NCBI GenBank assembly: GCA_018242525.1
Contig: JAFEBS010000035.1
Span: 1 to 55,041, forward strand
Length of the DNA stretch: 55,041 bases
Source of the DNA: Planctomycetota bacterium
GTDB taxonomy: Bacteria; Planctomycetota; Planctomycetia; Planctomycetales; Planctomycetaceae
Reading direction: 5' to 3'
Shown: piece after piece, positions 18,321-26,470 of the stretch
Layout of the letters: the number at the start of each line of letters is the position of its first letter
How positions within the stretch are numbered: position 1 is the stretch's first letter
The notes under the pieces: generated by a model
The model's database searches: none
The model's input: only the letters and a program-made list of their open reading frames with translations
What the model was told of the DNA's origin: nothing
Made by a program: the position numbers and the translations under genes

Positions 18321-19898
18321 ATGAACTTGAGGGTAAGCGCGGTTGCGTGGCTGCTGTTGTTGACGCTCGTCCACATCGAAAGTGGAAGTGCCACAGAACC
18401 GGCAAATCCGCAACTGATTCCCTACTTTCAGTTTTCCAAGATCCGGCCCACGTTGCCACTGCCCAGGGGGAGCAGCAGACAACCACTCGCCTTTACTGGC
18501 GATCCGTATTGGTCGGTCGAGGCGCTTTGTCGGGCATATCACGTGCCCGGCGCTCAGACGGGACACGGCTTGGCGGGCGGAGGCGTGATCGGAATTGTCG
18601 AATTCGGTGGGGGGTATGTCCAGGCGGATCTGGACCTGTTCTCTCAAGCGTTTGGACTTCCACCAATCGTGGTCGAGGATGTTTCGGTCAATGGCGGCAC
18701 GAATGAACCGGGCTCCAGTGCCGATGTGGAAGTGACGCTGGATATTGAAGTCGCTGCTGCCGCTTATTACCACGCCACCGGTACGATGCCGACAATCAAG
18801 GTTTTCTTCGCACCGAATGTGTTTGAGAATTTTGTTCCGTTGATTCAAGCCGCCGTCGACAACAAATGTGATGTGCTATCGATCAGTTGGGGCGCGGACG
18901 AAGATGCGTGGCAGACATATGCACCGGGAGAAGCTGAGCGCGTGGAAGCAACGGCCCGGTCGGCCACCGGGCAGGGCCTGACAATCTTCGCGGCATCCGG
19001 CGACGGAAGTTCCTCGGACGGCGAGACCCCAAGCACGCCGCGCGTCGATCTCCCGGCTTCGTGTCCGCATGTGATTGGATGTGGCGGCACCTCGAAGTCG
19101 CCGACCATGGAGGTTGTCTGGGGCGACGGTCAACCGGGCGACGGGGGAACCGGCGGCGGGTTTTCCGCAATTTTTGCAAAACAGCCGTTCCAGCTCCATG
19201 CACCGAAGGCACCTGCGGGCCTGGGACGCATGGTTCCTGATCTGTCTGCCAATGCAGACCCCGCCTCGGGTTATGTCTTCGCCTACGGAAGCTTTTATGG
19301 CGCCCCTGGGTTGTATGCCGTTGGCGGGACAAGTTGTGTCGCCCCCCTGTACGCCGGGATCACTGCAGCCTGCGGACGGAAGCACGGATTCATTACGCCG
19401 ACCTTGTGGAAGTCCCCCGCCGCGTTTGCCGACATCACTCAGGGCTCCAACGGCGACTACAGTGCCGCGACAGGTCCGGACGCGTGTACTGGCCTCGGAG
19501 TTCTGAATGGGGTCGCCTATACAAATCTGTTTTCGTCCACCGGGCAGACTTTTACCGTGAGCGTGGTTGATAACAGGACAGGGCATTATCACGCCAGCAT
19601 GTCATTCAACGATCCAGGGCTGGGAGAATATGCCGTCATCGACGTCGATTCGCCGTCAACCACTGGATCGGGAACTTATACACAAGTGCCGCCATCAGGG
19701 GTGGCGACTATCGTGTTTGGCGTCAGCGGACGATCGTCTGAAATGTTTTTCGGGACCTATACGGCGGTGATCATTGACAAGAAAGCAACCGGAATCCCGG
19801 TGATCTTCGACAATACTCCGGCGACGATCACAGGCGTGGGATTCGGTTTGAATGGATCCGGCAAGTTTGAGTTCTACTCGTTCAAGGGCCATGATTGA
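18321..19898 (+). CDS. Secreted sedolisin (S53) serine-carboxyl peptidase, no prodomain
   Basis: 525 residues. A signal peptide (about 1-24) leads into a short linker and then a subtilisin-like S53 catalytic domain. Expected residues are present: Glu137 and Asp141 in VEVTLDIE, oxyanion Asp228 in AASGDGS and nucleophile Ser338 in GGTSCVAP; ADITQGSNGDYSAATGPD is the usual calcium-site loop near the end. About 125 residues of beta-rich sequence follow. Sedolisins normally carry a prodomain of nearly 200 residues; only about 60 precede this catalytic domain, so folding or activation must differ. ATG 18321 is supported by GAGGGG. Family members are acid-active endopeptidases; here an exported degradative role is inferred. 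Confidence 0.85.
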   Translation: MNLRVSAVAWLLLLTLVHIESGSATEPANPQLIPYFQFSKIRPTLPLPRGSSRQPLAFTGDPYWSVEALCRAYHVPGAQTGHGLAGGGVIGIVEFGGGYVQADLDLFSQAFGLPPIVVEDVSVNGGTNEPGSSADVEVTLDIEVAAAAYYHATGTMPTIKVFFAPNVFENFVPLIQAAVDNKCDVLSISWGADEDAWQTYAPGEAERVEATARSATGQGLTIFAASGDGSSSDGETPSTPRVDLPASCPHVIGCGGTSKSPTMEVVWGDGQPGDGGTGGGFSAIFAKQPFQLHAPKAPAGLGRMVPDLSANADPASGYVFAYGSFYGAPGLYAVGGTSCVAPLYAGITAACGRKHGFITPTLWKSPAAFADITQGSNGDYSAATGPDACTGLGVLNGVAYTNLFSSTGQTFTVSVVDNRTGHYHASMSFNDPGLGEYAVIDVDSPSTTGSGTYTQVPPSGVATIVFGVSGRSSEMFFGTYTAVIIDKKATGIPVIFDNTPATITGVGFGLNGSGKFEFYSFKGHD

Positions 19899-20050
19899 CC
19901 GGCATCTACCGCGTCGAAGGAATGGATAGCGAATGTCCTTCTTCCCTTCATGTGCTTTGTGGTCCAACAGATCCCTCAATCGGTGACGCCGCAGCCTATA
20001 GACCGTCCGACATCGGTGACGTCCCGGGATCCGTTCAAGTGGAAATGAGA

Positions 20051-20084
20051 ACAGGCGTCGAAACCGGTGGGTTTCGACGCCTGT
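20051..20084 (-). terminator. 15-bp perfect hairpin after pilin-like gene 1
   Basis: ACAGGCGTCGAAACC (20051-20065) and its exact complement (20070-20084) enclose a GGTG loop, 33 bases past the stop of the minus-strand pilin-like gene. On that strand the stem is followed by a moderately T-rich run (TCTCATTTCC). It could also end transcription from the convergent sedolisin gene. Confidence 0.7.
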
Positions 20085-20116
20085 GTCGATCGTCAGGAAA
20101 TCAGTACGGGCAGAAC

Positions 20117-20443
20117 TCAACCACCCTGGCTGTTGACTGGGGATCCGGCGGCAATCATGTCGCACGAGGTGCTGCAGTCGCAGTCATCGATCCCGTCGGT
20201 GTTCACAGCACCAAACGTGCAGGAGATGGGATTGCCACCCTTCTTGCAACCGGTGAAGCCGGGATAGCAGAACGACTGGTTCAGCACACCGATCGCATGA
20301 GCAGTGTCCTGCAATTCTTCGTTGACAGAGACGACGACGCTGCTCAAGCCAACGATGACGCCCAGAACGCAGATCGTCAGGACCAGAACGAGTTCGGCGG
20401 AGATGATCACGCCAGCTTCGTCATTCCAGAAATTCTTCAACAT
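20117..20443 (-). CDS. Small Flp/Tad pilin-like membrane protein 1
   Basis: 108 residues. A short polar N-terminus with NDEAG precedes a single hydrophobic helix ISAELVLVLTICVLGVIVGL, then a helix and a cysteine-rich tail (FTGCKKGGNPISC ... DCDCSTSCD). The layout, Gly followed by a Glu-containing hydrophobic helix, resembles type IVb/Flp pilins and TadE-type pseudopilins, except that Glu sits at +6 after the Gly in place of the usual +5. It is paralogous to the protein at 21853-22455: the LTICVLGV-VGL helix, the NQS and the GC(K/R)K are shared. AAGG is nine bases before the ATG. Assignment to a pilus is inference; no pilus assembly genes lie nearby. Confidence 0.65.
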   Translation of the reverse strand: MLKNFWNDEAGVIISAELVLVLTICVLGVIVGLSSVVVSVNEELQDTAHAIGVLNQSFCYPGFTGCKKGGNPISCTFGAVNTDGIDDCDCSTSCDMIAAGSPVNSQGG

Positions 20444-20784
20444 GTGGAGAAACCTTTTTTGATTGAGAGATCACTGTTTGAACTGAGTTGAGAAGTCGAC
20501 GACAGTTAGGGCCGGCGAAAAATCGCGCGCCTTACCGTCAGGACCATGCCGATCTGGTGTGGCCAGGGAGGACACGATCCATTACCAGACAGACCGAGGT
20601 TGGGCCCAACCTCCCGATCCACCTCTCTGGCAAGAGGTCCCGCCATCCAACTCGCGACGTCGGACGAACGATGATTTCAAGCCGGCAACCGGCGCAAGGA
20701 ATTGCAACCATCACCGGACAAACTTTCCCACCAAGGACCGCGGCTCGTCGCGTTCACCAGGCGGAGAAAATCGTCGAAAATTCA
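20444..20784. other. Gene-free stretch upstream of pilin-like gene 1
   Basis: No credible coding sequence. It contains an 18-bp perfect palindrome at 20596-20613 and, at 20681-20729, a GCCGG-CAA-CCGGC hairpin followed after two bases by AAGGAA and a CCGGAC...TTTCCC run that resembles a degraded copy of the structured units just downstream. On the minus strand this is the leader/promoter side of the pilin-like gene. Confidence 0.45.
20596..20613. repeat. 18-bp perfect palindrome
   Basis: GAGGTTGGG directly abuts its complement CCCAACCTC with no loop. It lies about 150 bases upstream of the minus-strand pilin-like gene and may be a dimeric-protein operator or part of a repeat. Confidence 0.5.
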
Positions 20785-20887
20785 GGGCAGTCCCCAAATT
20801 GAAGTTGGGGGATTGCCCACAAGGAACTCAGATGCCATTCCGCGCCGGTACTCGGGTGTTTTCCCGATGCAGTCTCGCACTCCGAGT
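20785..20887. ncRNA. Structured repeat unit 1 (possible RNA element)
   Basis: Unit 1 of two tandem units. Hairpin at 20785-20818: GGGCA pairs with TGCCC, then G-T wobble, T-A, CCCC-GGGG, a bulged G and AA-TT. After two bases comes AAGGAACTCAG (20821-20831), then a 22-nt block at 20845-20866 that is identical in unit 2, and CCGAGT (20882-20887). ACTCGG at 20850-20855 can pair with CCGAGT, or its CGGG can pair with CCCG at 20863-20866; the two pairings exclude each other. No known riboswitch class was recognised. The active strand is unknown; on the minus strand it would lie 5' of pilin-like gene 1. Confidence 0.45.
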
Positions 20888-20901
20888 TGTTGGATTTCAC
20901 A

Positions 20902-21007
20902 GGGGTGCTCCCGGTCGCCAAACCGGGAGGTCACCCCCCAAGGAACTCAGTCCGCCGCTCTGATCCGGTACTCGGGTGTTTTCCCGGGCAAAGACAGGCG
21001 TTCCGAG
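20902..21007. ncRNA. Structured repeat unit 2 (possible RNA element)
   Basis: Second tandem copy. Hairpin at 20902-20937: GGGGTG pairs with CACCCC and CTCCCGGT with ACCGGGAG, with a 2-nt bulge and a 6-nt loop. As in unit 1, two bases then AAGGAACTCAG (20940-20950) follow, then the identical 22-nt block at 20965-20986 and CCGAG (21003-21007), which pairs with CTCGG at 20971-20975. Outer-stem pairs CA/TG in unit 1 are TG/CA here, so the pairing is kept while the sequence changes. Confidence 0.45.
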
Positions 21008-21801
21008 CAGTCGACGTTGTATTTTCACCACACGACGGAAGGACTGGCAATCAGCAGGCAACTGCCAGAATTCATCCCCCGAGGGCAACCTGTTCGATTG
21101 TTGTCTCAGACGTTTCGTGACAAACCGGCTGGCTGATCACGTCAGGGACCATAGGCAGTTTCGATGCCAATCACGAATTCGTCCCAATCGAGCCACCCCA
21201 TGCGTGCGTTACAACTCGTTGCATCCGTCTGAACGACAACAAGATGTGATCACTGTAGGCCCTGTACGGAGGAAATGGGGCGCAGCGGAGTGCGCAGAAC
21301 GACGTTCAGTCCGATTGGCGCGGACGTTTGCAGAACACCAAGAAAACTGATGTTTCTGCAAAGCCTCAGCAAGCCACGGACAAGCGTTCCTTTGAATGTT
21401 TCACAAGCACGGACGTGTTGACTTTCGTCAACGCCCCAGGCGAGGTGACCGGTGCCACCGCTACAGGCCCGCAAGCCTGTTTCCCAAGGGCAATGCCTGC
21501 AATCGGGTACCCCGGTTGAAGTCACTCATTCGCGAAATCCGGAGACACAATCACCAGTGTTAGACACGGCAAATTCAATTCCATCGGATCGAGGATCGGG
21601 GATTGCGTTTGCTGTTATTCCGTTACTGTCTGCTGTCACACGTGTTGCGGCCGATTGACCGCACCCGACTCCAAGCCGGTTTCGAACAATCTGTTCAATT
21701 GGCGGAACACATTTGTTAGCACTTCATCCATGATGCTGAATATACCGATGAGTGGGGTCGTGCCGGGTGTTGCCGTTTCGCCACGGTTCGAAAACGAAGC
21801 A
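21008..21801. other. Gene-free stretch
   Basis: About 800 bases with only short, mutually contradictory frames, none with recognisable protein sequence or a ribosome site. A short ACAGGC/GCCTGT stem occurs near 21463-21482. I see nothing else in it. Confidence 0.4.
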
Positions 21802-21829
21802 AGCGAGTCAGTGTTGCCACTGACTCGCT
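21802..21829 (-). terminator. Intrinsic terminator of pilin-like gene 2
   Basis: AGCGAGTCAGTG (21802-21813), a TTGC loop and the exact complement (21818-21829) form a 12-bp stem starting 24 bases past the stop codon. On the minus strand it is followed by TGCTTCGTTTTCG, a T-rich tail. Confidence 0.75.
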
Positions 21830-21852
21830 AGTTGGACTACTCGGACTGGTCA

Positions 21853-22455
21853 TCACTTTGGATTGACAGCCTCATGGTGATCGGAGTCGGGGACCGGCAT
21901 CGGAGCCGGCGGTAGCGGAGCCGTTTGTGGCAGATCTTGAGATGCCCCGCCCTGCGGCAGACTCAATGAGTCTTGGGTGCCAGGAGTACATGTCTCACAG
22001 GGAGTGACTGTCGACTGTGGGAGAACAGTGGTGGTCGAGCCTTGTATCCCCGCATAGCCGACACCACCAATTTCACTGTACCCACCGTACCCGCCACCGT
22101 ATCCACCACCAAATCCACCGTATCCACCACCAAATCCACCATACCCGCCGCCGTATCCAACACCGCCAATGCCATTCGAGAAGCATCCATTGTAGAAATC
22201 AATGAAGCCGGAACTGGCCGTCCAGGAAGTTTGACCTGACCATTTTCGACAGCCGAAGAATGCAGGCGTGGCGTACGACTGATTGAACCCCGAGAACGCG
22301 AGCGAAAGATCCTGAAACTCGGTCACGATCGCTGTTTGTAACTGTGTCAACCCCACGACGACGCCCAGGACGCAGATCGTCAGAATCATGACCATCTCTG
22401 CAGACAGGATCAGTCCCGACTCATTCGTCATCAGTTCCGACAAGTGTTTCTTCAT
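21853..22455 (-). CDS. Small Flp/Tad pilin-like membrane protein 2, Gly/Tyr-rich
   Basis: 200 residues. The first 70 residues are paralogous to the 20117-20443 protein: a polar start with NESG, the hydrophobic helix LILSAEMVMILTICVLGV, a following helix ending FNQSYATPAFFGCRK. It then differs: residues about 95-140 form a GGYGGFGGGYGG-type low-complexity region encoded by an 18-nt DNA repeat, followed by a Cys pair (CETC) and a Pro-rich tail. AAAGG lies eight bases before the ATG and a strong terminator follows the gene. The N-terminal pattern again has Glu at +6 after Gly. It may be a minor pilin, or a surface protein anchored by a pilin-like helix. Confidence 0.65.
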   Translation of the reverse strand: MKKHLSELMTNESGLILSAEMVMILTICVLGVVVGLTQLQTAIVTEFQDLSLAFSGFNQSYATPAFFGCRKWSGQTSWTASSGFIDFYNGCFSNGIGGVGYGGGYGGFGGGYGGFGGGYGGGYGGYSEIGGVGYAGIQGSTTTVLPQSTVTPCETCTPGTQDSLSLPQGGASQDLPQTAPLPPAPMPVPDSDHHEAVNPK

Positions 22456-22550
22456 CGAAGCGGCCTTTGCTCAATGGACAAGTGCGAACCGGTTGTCGAT
22501 CGCTGCACGTTGCGAACGCCGGGACACACGAAATTCCGCAGGGTCCACCG

Positions 22551-22643
22551 ACCGATGCGGCGGCAAGGCACTCACCATCTGCCGGCGAATCGGCGGAAGG
22601 CCAATTCGCCGACAGATGAAGCGAGCCGTGCCACCGCATCGGT
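22551..22643. repeat. Nested 93-nt inverted repeat upstream of pilin-like gene 2
   Basis: Outer arms 22551-22565 and 22629-22643 match 14 of 15; inner arms 22576-22593 and 22601-22618 match 16 of 18 around a CGGAAGG loop. It lies about 100-190 bases upstream of the minus-strand start at 22455, and could be a miniature repeat element or a structured 5' leader. Confidence 0.55.
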
Positions 22644-22741
22644 ACGGTGATGAATCCACTGGCCACACTCACTTCAGGGTAAGCGTCCCGGAACGTGGCC
22701 ATGTGATTGGATCGAAACAACCCGCAGGCGGTTGTCGTTCA

Positions 22742-22765
22742 GGCCGGCGTCCGCGGACGCCGGCC
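22742..22765 (+). terminator. 24-bp perfect GC-rich palindrome followed by CTCTTT
   Basis: GGCCGGCGTCCG abuts its exact complement at 22754-22765 and is followed on the plus strand by CTCTTT. It could terminate plus-strand transcription, although no plus-strand gene ends nearby, or be a dispersed palindrome. Confidence 0.4.
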
Positions 22766-22787
22766 CTCTTTCGGCGGATCTATAAAA

Positions 22788-22816
22788 GACCGGCGGGTGC
22801 CACACACCCGCCGGTC
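22788..22816 (-). terminator. 12-bp hairpin with T-tract on the minus strand
   Basis: GACCGGCGGGTG (22788-22799), loop CCACA and the exact complement (22805-22816). On the minus strand the stem is followed by TTTTATAG, a canonical intrinsic terminator shape. No convincing gene lies upstream of it on that strand, so it may end an unannotated short transcript. Confidence 0.55.
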
Positions 22817-23546
22817 GTCTCAACTCAGCGCAAGAAGCGGTCTCTCAGGTCGCCACACACGCTCGGACTTCCAAAGGAAGGCAAACTCTTGGGGAGCCGG
22901 ACCCCCTGTCGACGTTTGTTGCAGACGAAGTCAGTCTGCGAATGAAGCGGTTGCGTCTGACGAACCTGGCCGCTGTCGCTTGCCGGTCGTCAGAATCGAT
23001 TCCACCGTTTTATTCGTACTGTTTCGTCCTTTCGTTACAATCCCTTCCATTTGCACGACCCGTGCCAAACGAACAATCGCTATAATCGCTACAGCCCCAC
23101 CTTGAGTCGCAATACTCGTCCCGGGAATATGTTGTGACGGAACGCGCAGGAGTGTCCTGTGCCGACTGCAGGGATTAAATCGGATGAACTGTTTGTATCG
23201 ATTGGCGCGGTGTTAACGGTTGTGTCAAGAAATCCGAACAAAACGGTTGTATGCAAGGTGCCGAATGTAGCGATTGTTCGAACGGAACGGATTGAAGGGG
23301 GCAAATGCCCTGTAAGCGGCGCGCGTTTCCATCGAAGGATGCGCGTGCAGTCCAGGGGTTTCGGCGGAAGTACGCCTTGTGTGAATCCCTTCACTCCAAG
23401 GACGATGGTTGTTCAACAGGCACGGCTTCCGGTATCGTCTGCCAGTCAAATGTGGGGCGAATCCAAGTCTGACTTGGATCGCTTCGATTCCAGGAGCGTG
23501 CCGGCGGTGGAGACTGTCAGGAAACTCGCAATTAAAGGAATGATGA

Positions 23547-24533
23547 ATGGCGCGGTGCTTGGTTACCGGAGGGGCGGGCTTTATCGGTAGCCACCTTACG
23601 GAGCGTTTGCTGGAGTTGGGTCACGAAGTCATCGTGCTGGATAATCTGTCTACCGGACGCCAGGAAAACCTCAGTCACGTCACGGGAAATCCCCGGCTGT
23701 CGATTCGGAATGGATCCATTACCGATCCCGTCCTGTTGTCCGAAACAACGGTCGGCGTTGACGTGATTTATCACCTGGCGGCCGCCGTCGGCGTCAAACT
23801 GGTTGCCGACGATCCCGTGCGGACGATTGAAACGAACATTTATCCCACGGAAGTCCTGTTGAGGTCGGCTGCCACCGCCCGACAGCGGGTGTTTCTGGCT
23901 TCGACCAGTGAAGTCTACGGCAAGAATCCCAAGGAGCGATGGACGGAAGAGGACGACCTGCATTTCGGTCCCACCTCACGTCCACGCTGGGCCTACGGAT
24001 GTTCGAAGGCGATCGACGAGTTCCTGGCCCTGGCCTATCATCGCAAGTTTGGCCTGCCGGTTGTCATCGGCCGGTTTTTCAACGTAGTCGGCCCCAGACA
24101 GGTTGGGCACTATGGAATGGTGATCCCGCGATTCGTCGACCAGGCACTCCAGGGTGGCCCGGTGGTTGTCTATGACGACGGCGAACAGGTGCGCTGTTTC
24201 GCGCATGTCAAGGAAGTGGTCAACGCGATCATTCGACTGGTGGAAACGCCGGCCGCACAGGGGTTGGTCTACAACATTGGCAGCGATGCCGCAGTGTCGA
24301 TTCGCCAGTTGGCCCAGGAAATCATTCAGCGGGTGGATCCCCGGATCCGGATTCAATACCTGGCCTATCGCGAGGCCTATGGCGACGACTTTGAAGATGT
24401 ACGTCGGCGAGTGCCCGTTGTTTCACGGCTGGAATCCACCATTGGATACAAACCCTCAATGACACTGGGCGAGATCCTGGATGACATCATCCGCTGGAAG
24501 CGTGAGCAGCGCGACGCCGGTCGTCGCTCGTAA
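23547..24533 (+). CDS. NAD-dependent nucleotide-sugar epimerase/dehydratase (extended SDR)
   Basis: 328 residues. The N-terminal Rossmann motif VTGGAGFIGSHL, DNLSTG, the AAAVGV strand end, catalytic Ser in STSEVYG and YxxxK as YGCSK identify an extended short-chain dehydrogenase close to UDP-glucose 4-epimerase and UDP-glucuronate decarboxylase. GRFFNVVGPRQ and RCFAHVKEVV are typical of nucleotide-sugar members. The enzyme acts in the cytoplasm on a UDP- or similar activated sugar; the exact reaction cannot be told. ATG 23547 has AAGGA seven bases upstream. The membrane glycosyltransferase gene starts 43 bases after it on the same strand, so the two are probably one operon that makes and then attaches a sugar. 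Confidence 0.88.
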   Translation: MARCLVTGGAGFIGSHLTERLLELGHEVIVLDNLSTGRQENLSHVTGNPRLSIRNGSITDPVLLSETTVGVDVIYHLAAAVGVKLVADDPVRTIETNIYPTEVLLRSAATARQRVFLASTSEVYGKNPKERWTEEDDLHFGPTSRPRWAYGCSKAIDEFLALAYHRKFGLPVVIGRFFNVVGPRQVGHYGMVIPRFVDQALQGGPVVVYDDGEQVRCFAHVKEVVNAIIRLVETPAAQGLVYNIGSDAAVSIRQLAQEIIQRVDPRIRIQYLAYREAYGDDFEDVRRRVPVVSRLESTIGYKPSMTLGEILDDIIRWKREQRDAGRRS

Positions 24534-24576
24534 CGTGGACACACTCTTTTGCACAGACGGCAGTTGAAACGGACAG

Positions 24577-26358
24577 ATGGCAAAGCCACTTGATGACTCG
24601 CAGTTGTTGCGACTCGCATCCGACTTGCGCACGCGGCTGTTCTCGCCGGTTCGCGGAGCGACCGTATTCGGTCCCTTGGTCGTGCTTGTGGGATTGATTC
24701 CGTCCCTGGCGGCGGTTCTGTGTGGTGAATTCGATGATCCAGCCGCTGGCTGGGCTCTGCGGGCCGTGGATGTTTCCACTGCTGCGGAGATTCAGGACTG
24801 GTTGGAACCCGGTCGCAACGGCCTGGGGGACGGCTACTTGGATCAGGCTCCATTGTCGGCCTGGTTTCAGGCAGTGTCTGTCACCAGCCTGGGACTGGAT
24901 CAACTGGCCAGTTGGCACCTGGTGTCGCTGGCGCTGGCGTGCTGTACCATCTGGGCAACCTACTCGTTGGGCCGCCGACTGGGAGGGGCATCGTTTGGCC
25001 TGGTCGGTGCCATCGTGCTTGCAACTCACCCAATCATGCTGCGATCGGCAATCAGTCCCAGTCCGACCGCACTGGGATTATTGCTGATCGTGCTGGCGGT
25101 CAATGGATTCCTGGGGCACCTGGAAGGACCGTCGCAACTGGTGTCAATGCGAATGCTCGCCGGGGCGATCGCATGGGGACTGGCACTGTTGGCGGTCGGC
25201 CCCGTGGCAGTGGTCATGGTGATCCCGTTCCTGGTGCATTCCTGGCTGCTGCAAGGTGGGCGGAACGAAACAGCAGCCGGTTCCGCGGCAGCGCGGGTCT
25301 GGCAATTCTGGCTCGGAATACGAGCGGTTTCAGTGTTCCTCATCACCGCCCTGTCATTTAGCGGGTGGTGGCAACTGATGATGCTGGCCAACCACGGTCG
25401 CGAATTCTGGCTGGGCTGGTGGGCTGGTTCGGTCGAGTTGAATTTCCCGTCAGCAACTCCCCATTCCATCTGGCGTGAATGGTTGTCTCAGCAGAGCTTC
25501 GTGCTGGGCTTTCTGCTCGTGGGGCTGATGACAGTAATCCAGGAACTTCGCAGACCCGGTACTGAAGTGTCTCGACGACGTTGTCAGTTCGTGTTGGGTT
25601 GGTGGCTGACAGCCCTGGCGGCCAGGATCATTTTCGACATGACCCCGCTAAGGCGTTCGATCATGATCGATGCGTGGGATGGACTGTTCTTGTTACCGAC
25701 CGTCCTGCTGATCGCCTGGGGTGTGAGGGCGATTTCGTTACGACAGGCTCAACTGGCTGTAGAGGGATCGTTGATTTGTCTGACACTGGGGCTGTGCAGC
25801 TGGCGGTTTTTTCATTCCGCGTGGATCGGGAGCCTGGTGTTTGTCCTGGCCGTGGGAATCGTGGCTCTGCTGCCAGTGGTCATGCCCCGACTGCGCCGCG
25901 GCGCGCGACGTTGGACGGAACGAGACTGGAAGCTGCTGTTACAGGTCGCCGTCGTATTGTCCATTGCAGGTCACATGTCCGCGGGACTCGTCGAGTTTCC
26001 AGAGCCGAATTTGGAAAGTCGTTCGCTGACAGAATTGCGCAAACGCATCGCTCTGCTTAAGTCTGTTCCACGCGTGACATTGACGACGTTTCAGGGAACC
26101 GCCCCCGAATCAATGCTCTTCGTCCTGCGCAGCCGGTGGCCCGGGGCGGAATTCCTGGTGCCCGGTTCACTCCACGGCCGCCAACCCCGGGAACAGGTGG
26201 CGAAAGTTCCCACAGAACTGATGATCGAATGGACTCAACACGAAGTCCGAATCATGAACGAACTTCCTGCGGACCGGCAGGCAACGCCCGTCGGTGATCC
26301 CATTCGATTCCGGGGCCGTCGTTTGATGATTTACGAAGTGGGACCGCGCCAAAGATGA
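24577..26358 (+). CDS. PMT/ArnT-type (GT39/GT83-like) membrane glycosyltransferase
   Basis: 593 residues. After a cytoplasmic start and helix 1 comes an acidic first loop (GEFDDPAAGWALRAVD, later DGYLDQAPLSAWFQ), as in dolichyl/undecaprenyl-phosphate sugar transferases. About eleven further helices follow, then a C-terminal soluble domain of roughly 120 residues. The catalytic acid in this superfamily is the Asp pair of loop 1, seen here as DD. Such enzymes transfer a sugar from a polyprenyl carrier to lipid A, protein or glycan on the outer face of the membrane. The epimerase gene 43 bases upstream probably makes or modifies the donor sugar. The acceptor is unknown. Confidence 0.75.
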   Translation: MAKPLDDSQLLRLASDLRTRLFSPVRGATVFGPLVVLVGLIPSLAAVLCGEFDDPAAGWALRAVDVSTAAEIQDWLEPGRNGLGDGYLDQAPLSAWFQAVSVTSLGLDQLASWHLVSLALACCTIWATYSLGRRLGGASFGLVGAIVLATHPIMLRSAISPSPTALGLLLIVLAVNGFLGHLEGPSQLVSMRMLAGAIAWGLALLAVGPVAVVMVIPFLVHSWLLQGGRNETAAGSAAARVWQFWLGIRAVSVFLITALSFSGWWQLMMLANHGREFWLGWWAGSVELNFPSATPHSIWREWLSQQSFVLGFLLVGLMTVIQELRRPGTEVSRRRCQFVLGWWLTALAARIIFDMTPLRRSIMIDAWDGLFLLPTVLLIAWGVRAISLRQAQLAVEGSLICLTLGLCSWRFFHSAWIGSLVFVLAVGIVALLPVVMPRLRRGARRWTERDWKLLLQVAVVLSIAGHMSAGLVEFPEPNLESRSLTELRKRIALLKSVPRVTLTTFQGTAPESMLFVLRSRWPGAEFLVPGSLHGRQPREQVAKVPTELMIEWTQHEVRIMNELPADRQATPVGDPIRFRGRRLMIYEVGPRQR

Positions 26359-26470
26359 CATGGCCGGTGGTGGTTACGCGATGACATGTCGTAGTATGCT
26401 TCTTTTAAAGAAGCGCTTATCGGGACCGCAATCGGCGATTGTATCCATTCGATTAGGACCGTCCAAAGCG

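Larger units (their letters stand above)
22644..23546. other. Gene-poor stretch with two hairpins
   Basis: About 900 bases upstream of the epimerase gene. Frames here (for example 23159-23590) have no recognisable protein features. It holds two hairpins (22742-22765 and 22788-22816) and the promoter side of the epimerase gene. No tRNA cloverleaf was seen. Confidence 0.4.

Noticed and set aside
20785..21007. CRISPR array
   Set aside because: Only two (perhaps three) copies, the hairpin arms vary, unit length is over 100 nt, and no cas genes are present.
20559..21136. Plus-strand frames with RYSGVFP-like repeats and an ATG after AAGGA
   Set aside because: The repeated peptide is only the structured DNA repeat read in different frames; the repeat falls in different frames in the two units and shows hairpin covariation, not codon conservation.
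23159..23590. 143-residue plus-strand frame overlapping the epimerase start
   Set aside because: No ribosome site or recognisable sequence, and it overlaps the well-supported epimerase start at 23547.
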